Assembly: GCA_038503075.1 (NCBI GenBank)
Contig: JBCAML010000007.1
Coordinates: 682,001 to 746,000 of the forward strand
DNA length: 64,000 nt
Origin: Gyromitra esculenta
Taxonomy: Eukaryota > Ascomycota > Pezizomycetes > Pezizales > Discinaceae
Direction: 5' to 3'
Of this stretch, positions 1 through 9,553 are shown in pieces (the first letter of the stretch is position 1; every line of letters begins with the position of its first letter). The position numbers and the translations under genes are program-made. The notes under the pieces are model-generated. The model made no database searches, was not told where the DNA came from, and worked only from the letters and a program-made list of their open reading frames with translations.

Positions 1-2
1 GG

Positions 3-1733
3 GCTGAGTACCTATCCCGCTTCGATTTCGTAATCACATACCGACCAGGCAAAGAAGGAGGAAAACCGGACGCTTTGACTCGGAGATCGGGAGATCTCCC
101 CAAGGAAGGGGATGAAAGATTAGCACACCAAAGCCAGGTGGTGCTAAAGAAGGAAAATATAGATCCTAAGCTAAGTTTGTTGTCGGCTTCTTTGTCAAAT
201 GAAGCCGCTGAATTGGACGCCCCCTTATTAAAACTCTTCAAAGAAGGATATACCACTGACAAATTCCCTGATGAGATACTCGAAGCATTAAGGAATAAAG
301 ATCAACAATCCAAAAAGATTACCTTAAGCGAGTGTACCAACGAAAACGAAAGACTATACTACCGAGGACGTATCTATGTTCCAGACCTTGACCCTCTACG
401 TTTAGAACTTATCAAAAGGCACCATGATGCACCAGCCGCAGGCCATCCCGGGAGGGATAAAACATTTGAACTCCTGGATAGAAATTTCTATTGGCCCAAG
501 ATGAGAGAATCGGTCGCTCGTTATGTACGGAACTGCCATATCTGTCAGAAGGCAAAACCAGTCACCCAACGTACTTCGGGAGTACTCCGCCCTCTACCTA
601 TTCCGCAACGACCCTGGCAGGAAATCTCGATGGATTTTGTTACAGGCCTTCCCGAGTCTAATGGTTACGATGCGATCATGGTCATTGTAGATCGATTATC
701 GAAAATGCGACATCTAATTCCATGTAACACTACTGTTAATTCACGAGATGTCGCTGACCTTTACCTACAACATGTCTGGAAGTTGCATGGCCTACCAACG
801 CATATTACCTCCGATCGCGGCACTCAATTCACGGCCCACTTCTGGAAAGAGCTTTGTCAAAGATTAGGAATACAAGCCCGAATGTCTACTGCTTTCCATC
901 CAGAAACGGACGGACAAACAGAGAGACTAAATGCTGTAATGGAACAGTACCTTCGATCATACGTATCTTATCAACAAGAAGATTGGAGTAGATGGCTACC
1001 GATGGCAGAATTCTCCGCAAACAACCAAGAATCGGCAAGTACGAAAGTATCTCCCTTTCTCGCCAACTACGGATATCACCCTCGGTTTGATACTTCTTTT
1101 TTTTCCCCGACCAATACTCCTCAGAGTCAAGATGCCACCGCCTTTGCGAGTAGGATGCAGGAACTGTACGATTATCTAAGGACACAAATCAGAGCCGCTC
1201 AGGACATCCAAGAAACTGCTACAAATAAACATCGAACACCTGCCCCGGCATACCAAATCCAAGATCAAGTCTTTGTGTCGATGAAGAACATTAGGACAAC
1301 TCGCAATGCTAGAAAACTAGACTGGAAATGGATGGGCCCTTATGCCGTAAAAAGAGTTATCTCTCCCTTTGCCTATGAGATAGATCTTCCCTCCTCCGTC
1401 AAGTACCATCCTGTCTTCCACGTTTCCCTTCTCAAGCCTGCCCCTAATGACGCTCTCCCGGGACAACTTATTCTTCCTCCAGCTCCAATTATCGTTAATG
1501 AGCAGGAAGAATACTATATCGAAAAAATCCTCGATCAACGCAACCACCGAGGACAACTCCAATACCTTGTGGAATGGACTGGGTATGCTCACCCGACATG
1601 GGAACCAGCCGAAGACCTTCAAGATACGTCTGCTCTCGATACATTCCTTGCTACAACGATTGTCGCTACTCCTAAGGTTCGCAGGAGCTCACGTTTGAAG
1701 AGGGGGGCTACTTTCACGGATAGAGTCGAGTAA
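3..1733 (+). CDS. Ty3/gypsy family A Pol, C-terminal part (RNase H end, integrase, chromodomain)
   Basis: The frame is open to the left edge, so this is the 3' part of a retrotransposon polyprotein whose 5' half lies outside the window. Counting from the TTG at 75, an HHCC zinc finger (HH at 116-117, CHIC at 154-157) precedes an integrase core with D187 (SMDFVTG), D247 (TSDRGTQF) and E283 (GQTERLN), the DDE triad for cDNA insertion. Residues about 478-525 form a chromodomain (YYIEKIL, YLVEWTGY, PTWEP), typical of chromoviruses that target modified histones. The ORF is uninterrupted and its last 22 bases lie inside the 3' LTR. It is very similar to the Pol of the complete element at 32891-38791, whose chromodomain is frameshifted whereas this one is intact. 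No sign of decay is seen in this part. Confidence 0.93.
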   Translation, partial: AEYLSRFDFVITYRPGKEGGKPDALTRRSGDLPKEGDERLAHQSQVVLKKENIDPKLSLLSASLSNEAAELDAPLLKLFKEGYTTDKFPDEILEALRNKDQQSKKITLSECTNENERLYYRGRIYVPDLDPLRLELIKRHHDAPAAGHPGRDKTFELLDRNFYWPKMRESVARYVRNCHICQKAKPVTQRTSGVLRPLPIPQRPWQEISMDFVTGLPESNGYDAIMVIVDRLSKMRHLIPCNTTVNSRDVADLYLQHVWKLHGLPTHITSDRGTQFTAHFWKELCQRLGIQARMSTAFHPETDGQTERLNAVMEQYLRSYVSYQQEDWSRWLPMAEFSANNQESASTKVSPFLANYGYHPRFDTSFFSPTNTPQSQDATAFASRMQELYDYLRTQIRAAQDIQETATNKHRTPAPAYQIQDQVFVSMKNIRTTRNARKLDWKWMGPYAVKRVISPFAYEIDLPSSVKYHPVFHVSLLKPAPNDALPGQLILPPAPIIVNEQEEYYIEKILDQRNHRGQLQYLVEWTGYAHPTWEPAEDLQDTSALDTFLATTIVATPKVRRSSRLKRGATFTDRVE

Positions 1734-2129
1734 TGGGTTAGGATAACTGTGGATGGTTACGAAAGACTTTCTTTGGATATAATGGCTTTGTTGTTCGGTT
1801 AAGTTTCGGTTGTTGTCAGGTTGTTGTTGGTGTTACAGAAAAGCGGGGTATTTAAAGAAGGATTTTGGTCGTTCTTGCTTTCCTTTCTCTTCTTTCCTTA
1901 AGCAACGTTCTCGTTTCACTTCTCTTGTATCAAAGTTATAATCTCACTCGATTCTACTTCAGAATCCTCGCTGTCGCCGTGAACCACTGCCGATACTTCG
2001 CCTTGAAGTATACCCATCGTAGGACCTGTAGAAACCCTGCACTCTTTGAACGTGTTGATACCTCACTTAAGTAGCACTGCTCACCTCCGGGGATACCGAA
2101 GGGCTTAAACAAGGGACTCAACCGTGAGA
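1712..2129 (+). repeat. LTR-A, 3' LTR of the gypsy family A element at the left edge
   Basis: It starts TTTCACGG right after the G-rich polypurine tract (aggggggct) and ends CCGTGAGA, the same 8-bp imperfect inverted ends as every other family A LTR here. Length is 418 bp against 422 and 423 bp in the complete element. It contains the family landmarks 'gcggggtatttaaa' and 'gcaacgttctcg'. Confidence 0.88.
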
Positions 2130-2421
2130 ACTTGAGAGCGGCGACAGCGTAAGGTTATGAGGTATAACCGAGGTTTGTATTGTAAAATACAAGAGTGTAC
2201 GATAGAAGACGTTGCTTAAGGAAAGAAGAAGGAAAAGTACAACAAGAGGGGGAATCCCTTCGCTTATATACCACATTCCAACTCGTTCGATGACAAAGAC
2301 TTGACTCATTGTAAACGGAAACCCAAAGAAACACAAAGAACAATCACAACGCCAAGCACCCTTACAACCGAACAAAATAACAAAATACCTGTACCACAAC
2401 ACAACAACCATCCATGAAACG
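2130..2421 (-). repeat. LTR-B, truncated
   Basis: Read on the minus strand it begins TTTCATGGATGG at 2421 and matches LTR-B at 31863-32315 through 'tatataagcgaaggg' and 'cgtcttctat'. It stops abruptly at the end of LTR-A (2129), so its 3' part is missing. Confidence 0.75.
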
Positions 2422-2725
2422 TGTTGTTGGAAGAAACACAGGGTATTTAAGTGATGGATTTCAGTCGCTTTTGTCTTCTTTTTCTTTCTTTCTTTAAGCA
2501 ACGTTCTCGTTTCACTTCTACTGTATTGATATAATATCATCTTGGTTCTACCTCAGAACTCTCGCTGTCGCTGTCCTCTCCGCTGCACTTAACTCGCCTC
2601 GAGTTAGACCCCATTGTAGAACTTGTAGAAACCTCACACTCCTCGAACGTGTTAGTACCTCGCTTAAGTAGCACTGCTCACCTTCAGGGATACTGAAGGG
2701 CTTAACGAGGGACTGAACCGTGAGA
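2422..2725 (+). repeat. LTR-A, 5'-truncated
   Basis: It matches family A LTRs from 'gttgttgg' to the CCGTGAGA end at 2725. The first ~100 bp of the LTR are missing, replaced by the adjoining LTR-B. It interrupts the pogo transposase gene on its 3' side. Confidence 0.75.
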
Positions 2726-4191
2726 GCACCTTGATTAATCACCATAGGAGGTAAGGCTATGCCCGCAGCAGATACACCCTCAATAACTGTCACCCATTGA
2801 CGGTTGCTGCTATGTGTAAGTCGTGGATTTTTTCGCCCCCTTCTACTAATGACTTGTAACGGATCTACAATACCGTTACCTGCAGTGAAGCATAATAGTA
2901 CCGGGCAAGCAGAGAGGTAGAAAGGATCAACATGAGTGGAGTAGCTACCAGATGTCAAAGGATTCCTGCTATCCTGCTGTTCCGATGGAATGGAACCAAC
3001 GAGAATAACATTAGCTGACAAGCCAATGATATATCTCCGGTGATACCAAATACAGGAAGCTCCTGTGGTGGCGTTCCCAATCCATCTGTGCATGTACCAG
3101 TGGCCCAGAGCCATTGGCACAGCAATAGGGAAACTATTAAGTGCAGGACACCTCACATGCAACAGTAGACTGATCAGCGCCGATTCCTGCATTCAGCATA
3201 GGCATGGCATGCAGCTGGCGGATCTAGAAGGTCTAACTGGACAGAACAACCGAGAAATACCAGAGAGCACCTAAGTGATCATTAGCTGAATCCTGAGGTG
3301 CCCCGCTCGCAATAGCTTGGCATGTTCTCAGGGTCTTGACGGGCCCCCATCAGAGTAGAACAGAAAGAGGACGGCGAGTGAGCAGCACTATATAGATAGT
3401 GCATGACCCCACCACCTGTTGCTCTTCTTCCCAGTCTCATCAGACAGAATACTACCGAGTAGAGACCTTAAGATTATTGAGTACTTTGCACGAAAATACT
3501 CTTAACATCTCAACCTGATTTCTAGTATTTGCAACAGCCGTATTCCTATACCTATTCCCACTATAGAGCAGTAGGACTACCCCCGTTACATGACCTTGCA
3601 TTTGGAAGCTATGCCCATCATAAATCCCTTTTCGTCCATATTGTATGTATTTTTCAGGAGTATGTTATACATGTGTATAACATGTTGTAGCTAGTGTATT
3701 TGTTAGTTATATGCTCTTAAAATATGTAAATGACTTACCTTCTTAAAATAGTCTTTTAGTAACGCAGGGTTATCCGCAAATGCGTGCTGCCACTCCAAGT
3801 GCATCATGAAACGAGACTGTATCTCAGGATTACAGTCTAAGAACCTTTCTAGCCAATGGACCCCTAACTTATGCCTGCTGTGCCGCTTTTTGACTGGGTA
3901 GGTGGCCATCTCTTTCACTAATCCTAATTTGAGTGGAAATCCCCAGTCATCCATGCGCTCACACCATTTCACAATCGATTTTTCTTCATATTCTGTGAGT
4001 AACTGTTGTCGCCTATGGCTCTCTTGGCGATTTTGTGCCCCCTGAAGGCGATCCCTCAGGGTAAAGTAGGGGATGCCAAATTTCTCGGCAGACTGTCTCA
4101 TGGAAGGATTCCTGGCACTAGTATAGTGCTCTATGGCCAATTTGATGTGTTCCTCACGCTCCTCTAGCTTTCTCCCCTTAAGCCGACCCAT
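2726..4191 (-). pseudogene. pogo/Fot1-type transposase, split by an LTR and 3'-truncated
   Basis: Exon 1 (4191-3739, 151 codons) starts MGRLKGRKL and carries a psq-type helix-turn-helix (FGIPYFTLRDRL) and a CENP-B-type DNA-binding region (HWLERFLDCNPEIQSR). A gtaagt donor at 3738 and a ctaac...tag acceptor give exon 2 at 3690 in phase 0, reading LQHVIHMYNILLKNTYNMDEKGF, whose NMDEKGF is the DDE-domain entry typical of fungal pogo transposases. The reading frame is then broken by a 736-bp LTR-D (2855-3590) with duplicated tgact/tgacc and resumes in phase as VISRRGRKNPRL...EGVSAAG until LTR-A cuts it at 2725. The rest of the DDE domain is absent, so it cannot be active. Apart from the insertions I see no stop codon, so decay is recent and mostly by insertion. 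Confidence 0.85.
2855..3590 (+). repeat. LTR-D solo, inserted in pogo transposase
   Basis: Perfect inverted ends TGTAACGG...CCGTTACA, 736 bp. It is flanked by tgact (2850-2854) and tgacc (3591-3595), a 5-bp target duplication with one change. Sense orientation is taken from the family D Pol at 19271-22087. Confidence 0.9.
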
Positions 4192-4437
4192 TTTGATGTG
4201 TATTGTCGATGGTTTACTCTCTTACTACCCCGCTCCCCCCCCCCATAAGCCTCCGAAATCTTGGCGCCGAGCCGATCGGTTTCCCAGTCATGGGCGGTTA
4301 CCCAGTCAAAGACGTTACAATATTTTGAAACCCGTTTCATGAAGGTATCTGCCTAGGGATTGTACATAAGTGAAATTGATACTGCTCCCTCCTCTAATTT
4401 ACATATTTACTACGCCTGTTTCTCTCGACTATTTTCC

Positions 4438-6590
4438 TTAGCGAAGAATGGTTTTTAGGTGGTAAGCCTCCAAGTCCTCGTTAGTAACAAAACTTGGACT
4501 ACCCACGAGCAAGTCTGCTCCTTTAGCATTTTTCGGAAATGCTATCACATCCCTTACGGAGTCAGTCCCTTGTAATATGGCCACCATTCTATCAAAACCT
4601 ATTGCGATTCCCGCATGTGGAGGACACCCGCTATCCAAGACTTTTAACAGATGATCGAACTGGTGAATACGCGACGGATGAACTTTCAAAACATGCTTGA
4701 ATATATATCTTTGCAATGCCGCATCATGGATTCTGCGGCTGCCACCTCCAAGCTCCATGCCATTCACCACGAGATCGTAGTGCTCGCCTCTAACCTTCTC
4801 TGGCGATGAGGGTAGCAGCCAGATGTCTTTTGGATGGGGAGCTGTGAAAGGATGATGGGTTGATGAAAGCCCCGCCATCCCGCTTTGCCCGGGTTCTGAA
4901 TCTAGGCTTGGCGAGAAGAGCGGAAAGTCTATGATCCAGACAAACTCTGATTTTTCCGGTGTCCTAACAAGACCTTGACCTCTTGCTTTATTAATGATGG
5001 CTGACCTAAGAAGTCCGAGTTGCGTGCTCCCACCCTAGAATACAACATTAGAGAAATTAGTGTCACCTAACTGATCAGACTGCACCCATGAAGCTACACA
5101 CCGTCCATTGCCCCTTCCTAGTTTTAATGACCACAATGGAATCAGGCAATGCCCAGATTTCTTTATTTATGCGCGCCAACTCTGCTTCGCCCAGTTTTGA
5201 TTCTATCAGGTTGCTGTCTATCGTTGAGGGATCGCCGACAATATAAGATAAGAACCGATCATCACCCTCACTTTGGAACTCTGCTTCGAAATCGTCGCGG
5301 AGTTTACGAATATCCCCAGGCGAGCATCGCTTATCGAGCGCGAATGAAAAAGCCTCAATGTGATCGTCCCTACTCTTTTGTAGGTGAGGCACGATGCTAG
5401 AGATTTCGTTGATCTGCAAAACAAGAAATTAATGATTATTTTTGGTAAGGGATGGGGCGAGGGGAATAGAAAGAGATAACACAAACCTTGGTCTTTCGAA
5501 ATCTCAGGTCAGGCTTATCGCTCCCGTAAAATTTCATTGCATACCACCAAGTCATTTTCTGGAACTCTCCCTCTAGCTCCGTGTACAGTATTTCCTTCCA
5601 CAACCTTTTTAGGAGGACCTCAATAACACTCATCACTTCATCCCCTGTCGCAAAAGACATCTCTAGATCTAGCTGTGTAAATTCCGGCTGCCTATCAGCT
5701 CGCAAATCTTCGTCTCTGAAACACTTTGCAAGCTGAAAATACCGGGCCACGCCGCTTGCCATCAGAATTTGCTTATATTGTTGAGGAGATTGGGGTAGGG
5801 CGTAGCACATCCCGACCCCATTTTCCTTACGACGGGTAGGAACGAGGAACTCGCGCGCACCTTCGGGTGTTGATTTAAACAGAAGCGGTGTCTCAACCTC
5901 CAGGAAACCTGCGTTTTCAAGCTGTTCACGACAGATAGAAGCAGTCTTAGCACGGAGACGAAGCGCCGAGTAGAGTGGCGGATGCGTTCGCAGTTGGAGG
6001 TGACGCTGCTCGGGAGAAAAAACGGTATCAGGTGTGTAGATCAAATCTTTTGTGACCGAGTTGAGGGCGCTAATGTTCTGAAGATGAATTTCCAGGTATG
6101 TAGAAGCATTTTCTTGAATTTCTCCATTCGGCCGTCGTGATGTAAACTCTCGTTTTATGAAAGATCTGGAAGTGTTTCCTTTTGGCTCCATTGTTTCGTC
6201 CTTATGTCGCCGGGTAGATTCTCGTTTGACAACTCGACCACTCATAACAACCGGAGTAAAAGGTGAAAGCGAAAACAATTTTTCGTGTGCCACCTCAAGA
6301 TCGGGCGAGGTGTCTGAAAACAAATTCGAGACAACTTGGACGGATATCCCGGGTCCAGAATGGAAGTCAAAAAAGTTTACAAACATGAGTTTTTTGTTAA
6401 TAACCCTAAGCGGAGTGAAAAATCCATGCATAATTACGTCTTGACCAACGATGGATGCATCTAGGTCCTGCACGCGATGTGTTGCACGGGGGAATTTAAC
6501 TGAGCAAATGTTAGCTCTAGCCTCCCAGTGAACCAGTGGAACTTAGGAAGGGGGCGAAATCACACTTTGATGCCGCACCCCTAAGCTCAT
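4438..6590 (-). CDS. MSD1: aspartyl-tRNA synthetase, bacterial/mitochondrial type
   Basis: Charges tRNA-Asp with aspartate; the bacterial-type form in fungi serves mitochondrial translation. Firm exons: 6499-5487, 5413-5102 and 5034-4438 (TAA), joined by introns with gtttgt...cag and gtgtgt...tag ends that keep frame. The product has the N-terminal OB-fold start ([18 protein letters not shown]), motif 1 region ([20 protein letters not shown]), QSPQQYKQ, motif 2 ([20 protein letters not shown]), GGSTQLG and motif 3 ([15 protein letters not shown]). The first exon is uncertain. One option is ATG 6590-6588 with exon 1 to 6566 and a gtgtga donor, giving 648 aa, near yeast Msd1 length but with no transit peptide. 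The other is splicing from the upstream 232-codon ORF (donor gtgaac, in phase), which would supply the mitochondrial presequence. Symbol assigned by family resemblance. Confidence 0.93.
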
Positions 6591-7285
6591 GAGGCAGCTC
6601 GACGGGCCCAGAGGGATACGAATTCTGCACAATCATTTCGATGAGAAAAAGAATACGATTGATAACGTTCACAAAGGATGGCTTGACAAACCAATTTATG
6701 ATTCCCGGCTACTGGCATCCGTTTAAATACCTCCGGTACCTTTTTTGATTCATCTACTATCCATTTGGCTTCTTCGCGATCTGCAATTTCCATCTCCATG
6801 TCATAATTGGTGTCGGATAGTAACAAATTATAATTTCTGAAAAATTGTTGCTCCGCCTTTTCCGTGTTAACTGAAGGTGATGAGTCCTCCGTCCCTGCCT
6901 CAGTTAATTTTCTTTCTCGAGATTTTGTGCTAGCCAGAAATGATTTAACATCTAAATTGGCAATGGACTCTGCTATTAACGGACTATGGCGACTTCGGTG
7001 ATTTTCCTCAGGTTTTGCCTTGTTCTCTGTTCTTTCACTGGCTGACGCAATATCCCCGCCGGGAGCTGTAGACTTTTCTTCAGTTTCTGGTAGATGTCCC
7101 TTTGACGAGAAAGCTCTAAAGTGCGGCGAAATTGTGCCTGCACGGATGATAGGTTTCACCTGAATACCAGAGCGCACTGCCCGTAGCGCATGTCTACTGC
7201 GCAGGGTTGGGGGACCGAATCCGGAGGAAAATATGTGTATATGGCAGTGAAAATATAGACGTGGTAAGGAAGCTTGTGCTGACAT
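6587..7285 (-). CDS. mitochondrially targeted protein of unknown function, or first exon of the AspRS gene
   Basis: A 232-codon ORF with an N-terminus rich in Arg, Ser and hydrophobics and almost no acids for about 65 residues (SRHALRAVRSGI, then RAFSSKGHLPE, which resembles a presequence cleavage region). The rest is charged and polar (LDVKSFLAST, NYDMEMEIADREEAKWIVDE) and I recognise no domain. Its stop TGA (6589-6587) overlaps the best AspRS start codon, and the two reading units are on the same strand with no room for a promoter between them. That favours one transcript in which most of this ORF is an AspRS leader exon spliced in phase to 6499; a separate small mitochondrial protein gene is the alternative. 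cDNA would decide. Confidence 0.5.
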   Translation of the reverse strand: MSAQASLPRLYFHCHIHIFSSGFGPPTLRSRHALRAVRSGIQVKPIIRAGTISPHFRAFSSKGHLPETEEKSTAPGGDIASASERTENKAKPEENHRSRHSPLIAESIANLDVKSFLASTKSRERKLTEAGTEDSSPSVNTEKAEQQFFRNYNLLLSDTNYDMEMEIADREEAKWIVDESKKVPEVFKRMPVAGNHKLVCQAILCERYQSYSFSHRNDCAEFVSLWARRAAS

Positions 7286-8398
7286 GTTCGAGAGTCAATT
7301 GACCAACTGCGGGGTTGATAAATGTATGGCCAGGAAATTGATATTTCGCAGGCTCCTGCAACTTTTTTCTCGGCTTGGTCCTGTACCAAATTCGCCGCAT
7401 TGAGACCGGGTAACCTTGGCACTTATGGGTATAAAGTCCTCCTCATCCCCCATCTCCCGTTTTTTTCCTTCATCCTTCCAAGTTTTATCAAGTATGATCC
7501 GCTGCTCTCGTCTTTTGTCTTTTACTCGTAATTGCTAACAGCTATTCCCAGATGATGAAAGCCTAGCGTGCAGTCTATGATTCGGTTTTTCCATCTTACT
7601 TAAAGATACTCTCCGCCTGCTCTGATGGAGCAGGCTGGCTCAAGGGTTCTTTAAGTTTGTTTGGTATTAGCCATGAAATAGGCGTTCGAGCACACACACA
7701 CCTTGTTACACAATCGGACGCTTCAATGGCATCTCTGACCTGAATCTTGAAGGATCTACGTGTTTAAAACCCAGTATAGTAATAAGTAGCACAAGTGAAA
7801 TATTTAATAATAATTTCCCCGCTTTTTTCTGGTTAATTGCGTGAATTTTTTTTTTAAACCCTATTCAGGGATACTGAATCGCAGACTAGGTGGAGTCCTA
7901 GGCGAGAATATCCTTTGACTCAGTATATCTTTTGCGAGAGAAAGAGAACGCAGTCATGAAACATAGGTTCATGTTGGAGAATTAGTATGAACTTGGTCGT
8001 TAGCGATTTCTATTTGTAAATTAGCTACTTTGTTTCGGCTCGCGAGGGAATCTGTAAAGAGACCACCACGAGTACTGCCACAACCTATCGTCATTATACA
8101 TTTCTATTACTCAAAATGGTTGGAGCCTGTGGCAATTTACATGTATTCATCAGCTAGTTTTCTCAGCCACGCCCGGTCGCCAACGACCACAGTTTTCGAA
8201 ACTCCTTGATCAATGTAGCATCTGCATCTCCTTCCTATGGATACACCAAGTTTTTCTATCAATTCCCATGGCTTACCTGATTTAATTGAGAATAAAATAG
8301 TCACTAAAGCTAGTTCATATCTGTCCATATATGTTGGCAAAATCACTATCACGTTTTTGTGTCACGAGTCGTAGGAGGATATCTTTCCACTACATGTA
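7286..8398. other. intergenic, no recognised gene
   Basis: It holds the likely promoter of the minus-strand 6587-7285 ORF and AT-rich unique DNA. A 71-codon minus ORF (8352-8137, ending WLRKLADEYM) shows no family I can name and may be a remnant cut by the neighbouring MITE. Confidence 0.4.
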
Positions 8399-8675
8399 CA
8401 GTTGTGTCCAACAAGTTCTTGCGGTTTTTGAGGTACCGATGCAACGAGGTGTCATGAACCCCCGCTTCCCATACAACAGAACACCCCCGACTCCAATAGG
8501 TATGCCTCCCACAACCAAAGCTAAATCACATCGGTATGATAAGAGACGTACTACCACCGCACTAAGTGACAATGGCAATACTAGTAAATGTTTTCATCAC
8601 TCGTTCAAGTTGGGGTTCGTGACACCTCGTTGCATCGGTACCTCAAAAACCGCAAGAACTTGTTGGACGCAACTG
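8399..8675. mobile_element. MITE 1, Tc1/mariner-like ends
   Basis: A 277-bp segment with long terminal inverted repeats of about 65 bp starting CAGTTGYGTCCAACAAGTTC, flanked by TA on both sides (8397-8398 and 8676-8677). The internal ~145 bp have no ORF. TA target duplication and long inverted arms indicate a non-autonomous Tc1/mariner or pogo derivative. Confidence 0.85.
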
Positions 8676-8681
8676 TACCTA

Positions 8682-8922
8682 CTTGCTGAAAAATAAAGTC
8701 TGTGACGTGGGTAAACCTCAGTAGCAACCAACTCCGCACTTTGGGTGGCCACAGCACACAAAACAGGCCTAAACAATAGATTCGGGCGTAGTTAGGACCA
8801 CTACAATATAAATCATGAAGTTGCAGTAGTTAAGAGCTGATTGTGGGTTAAAAAGCTGTGTTTCAAATCGGGATGGTTGCTATTGAGGTTTACCCAGGTC
8901 ATAGACTTTATTTTTCAGCAAG
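8682..8922. mobile_element. MITE 2, Tc1/mariner-like ends
   Basis: A 241-bp segment only 4 bp from MITE 1, with ~50-bp inverted arms starting CTTGCTGAAAAATAAAGTC, flanked by TA (8680-8681 and 8923-8924). Its arms differ from those of MITE 1, so it is a different family. Confidence 0.85.
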
Positions 8923-9553
8923 TAGAGAAGCCACCGGACCAAGCAACCCCTACTGTCGGAAACCAATGTCCTCCCCAAATATCTGAGCAACGCCTGGAAC
9001 TCCCCACCACCACCACCACCACCACCACCACCACCTCCTCCTCCTCCGCTGCCACCATCACCGCCACCACCTCCACCACCGGCTATCTACTATCACGCGG
9101 CAACGAAATTCCTCGGGGGTTACGGAAAGCGATAGAAGCCGGTATTCCGCGAACGACAATCTGCCACATCAGTGCTCCCCGCCCAAGCGTACCAGAACCC
9201 AAGAGGGGCACATCAAGCAGTATATACCTTTTACACCACGGAGTTTGGCTCAACTAGTGGAAAGATATTCGTTGTTTTCATTAGCTTCAGCACCTTTTCG
9301 GCATCCCATCTGCTACGGCGTCAGCACTTGTCGAGTGTCTCGTTCTCAACTTCAGACACTGCAACATCAAATTAGTAGACTAAGAAACGAAGCGCTGCTC
9401 GGTTCCGGCTAATTAGTGCTACTATAAGGAACCAGCAACACCGGTGACTGAAGACCGAGTCGTTGCAAGTTCCACTGGAGGATAACCAAGGTGGGGAAAA
9501 TTTATTACTTAGGACGTCGACGTAGAGACGTCGAAGATTTTGGGAGCGGAAAG
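8923..9553. other. AP180 upstream region with (CAC)n microsatellite
   Basis: No gene is recognised. A CAC/CCT microsatellite lies at about 9005-9085 and explains the Thr/Ser run of the ORF at 8841-9257. A palindromic GACGTC doublet (gacgtcgacgtagagacgtc, 9513-9532) lies 22 bp before the start codon of the AP180 gene and could be a bZIP-type site. Confidence 0.5.

Noticed and set aside
2548..3192. 214-codon minus ORF
   Set aside because: A chimera of LTR-D, pogo and LTR-A sequence read through in one frame; only the middle part is pogo coding.
8841..9257. 138-codon ORF with a Thr/Ser run
   Set aside because: Runs from MITE 2 into a CAC microsatellite; not a gene.
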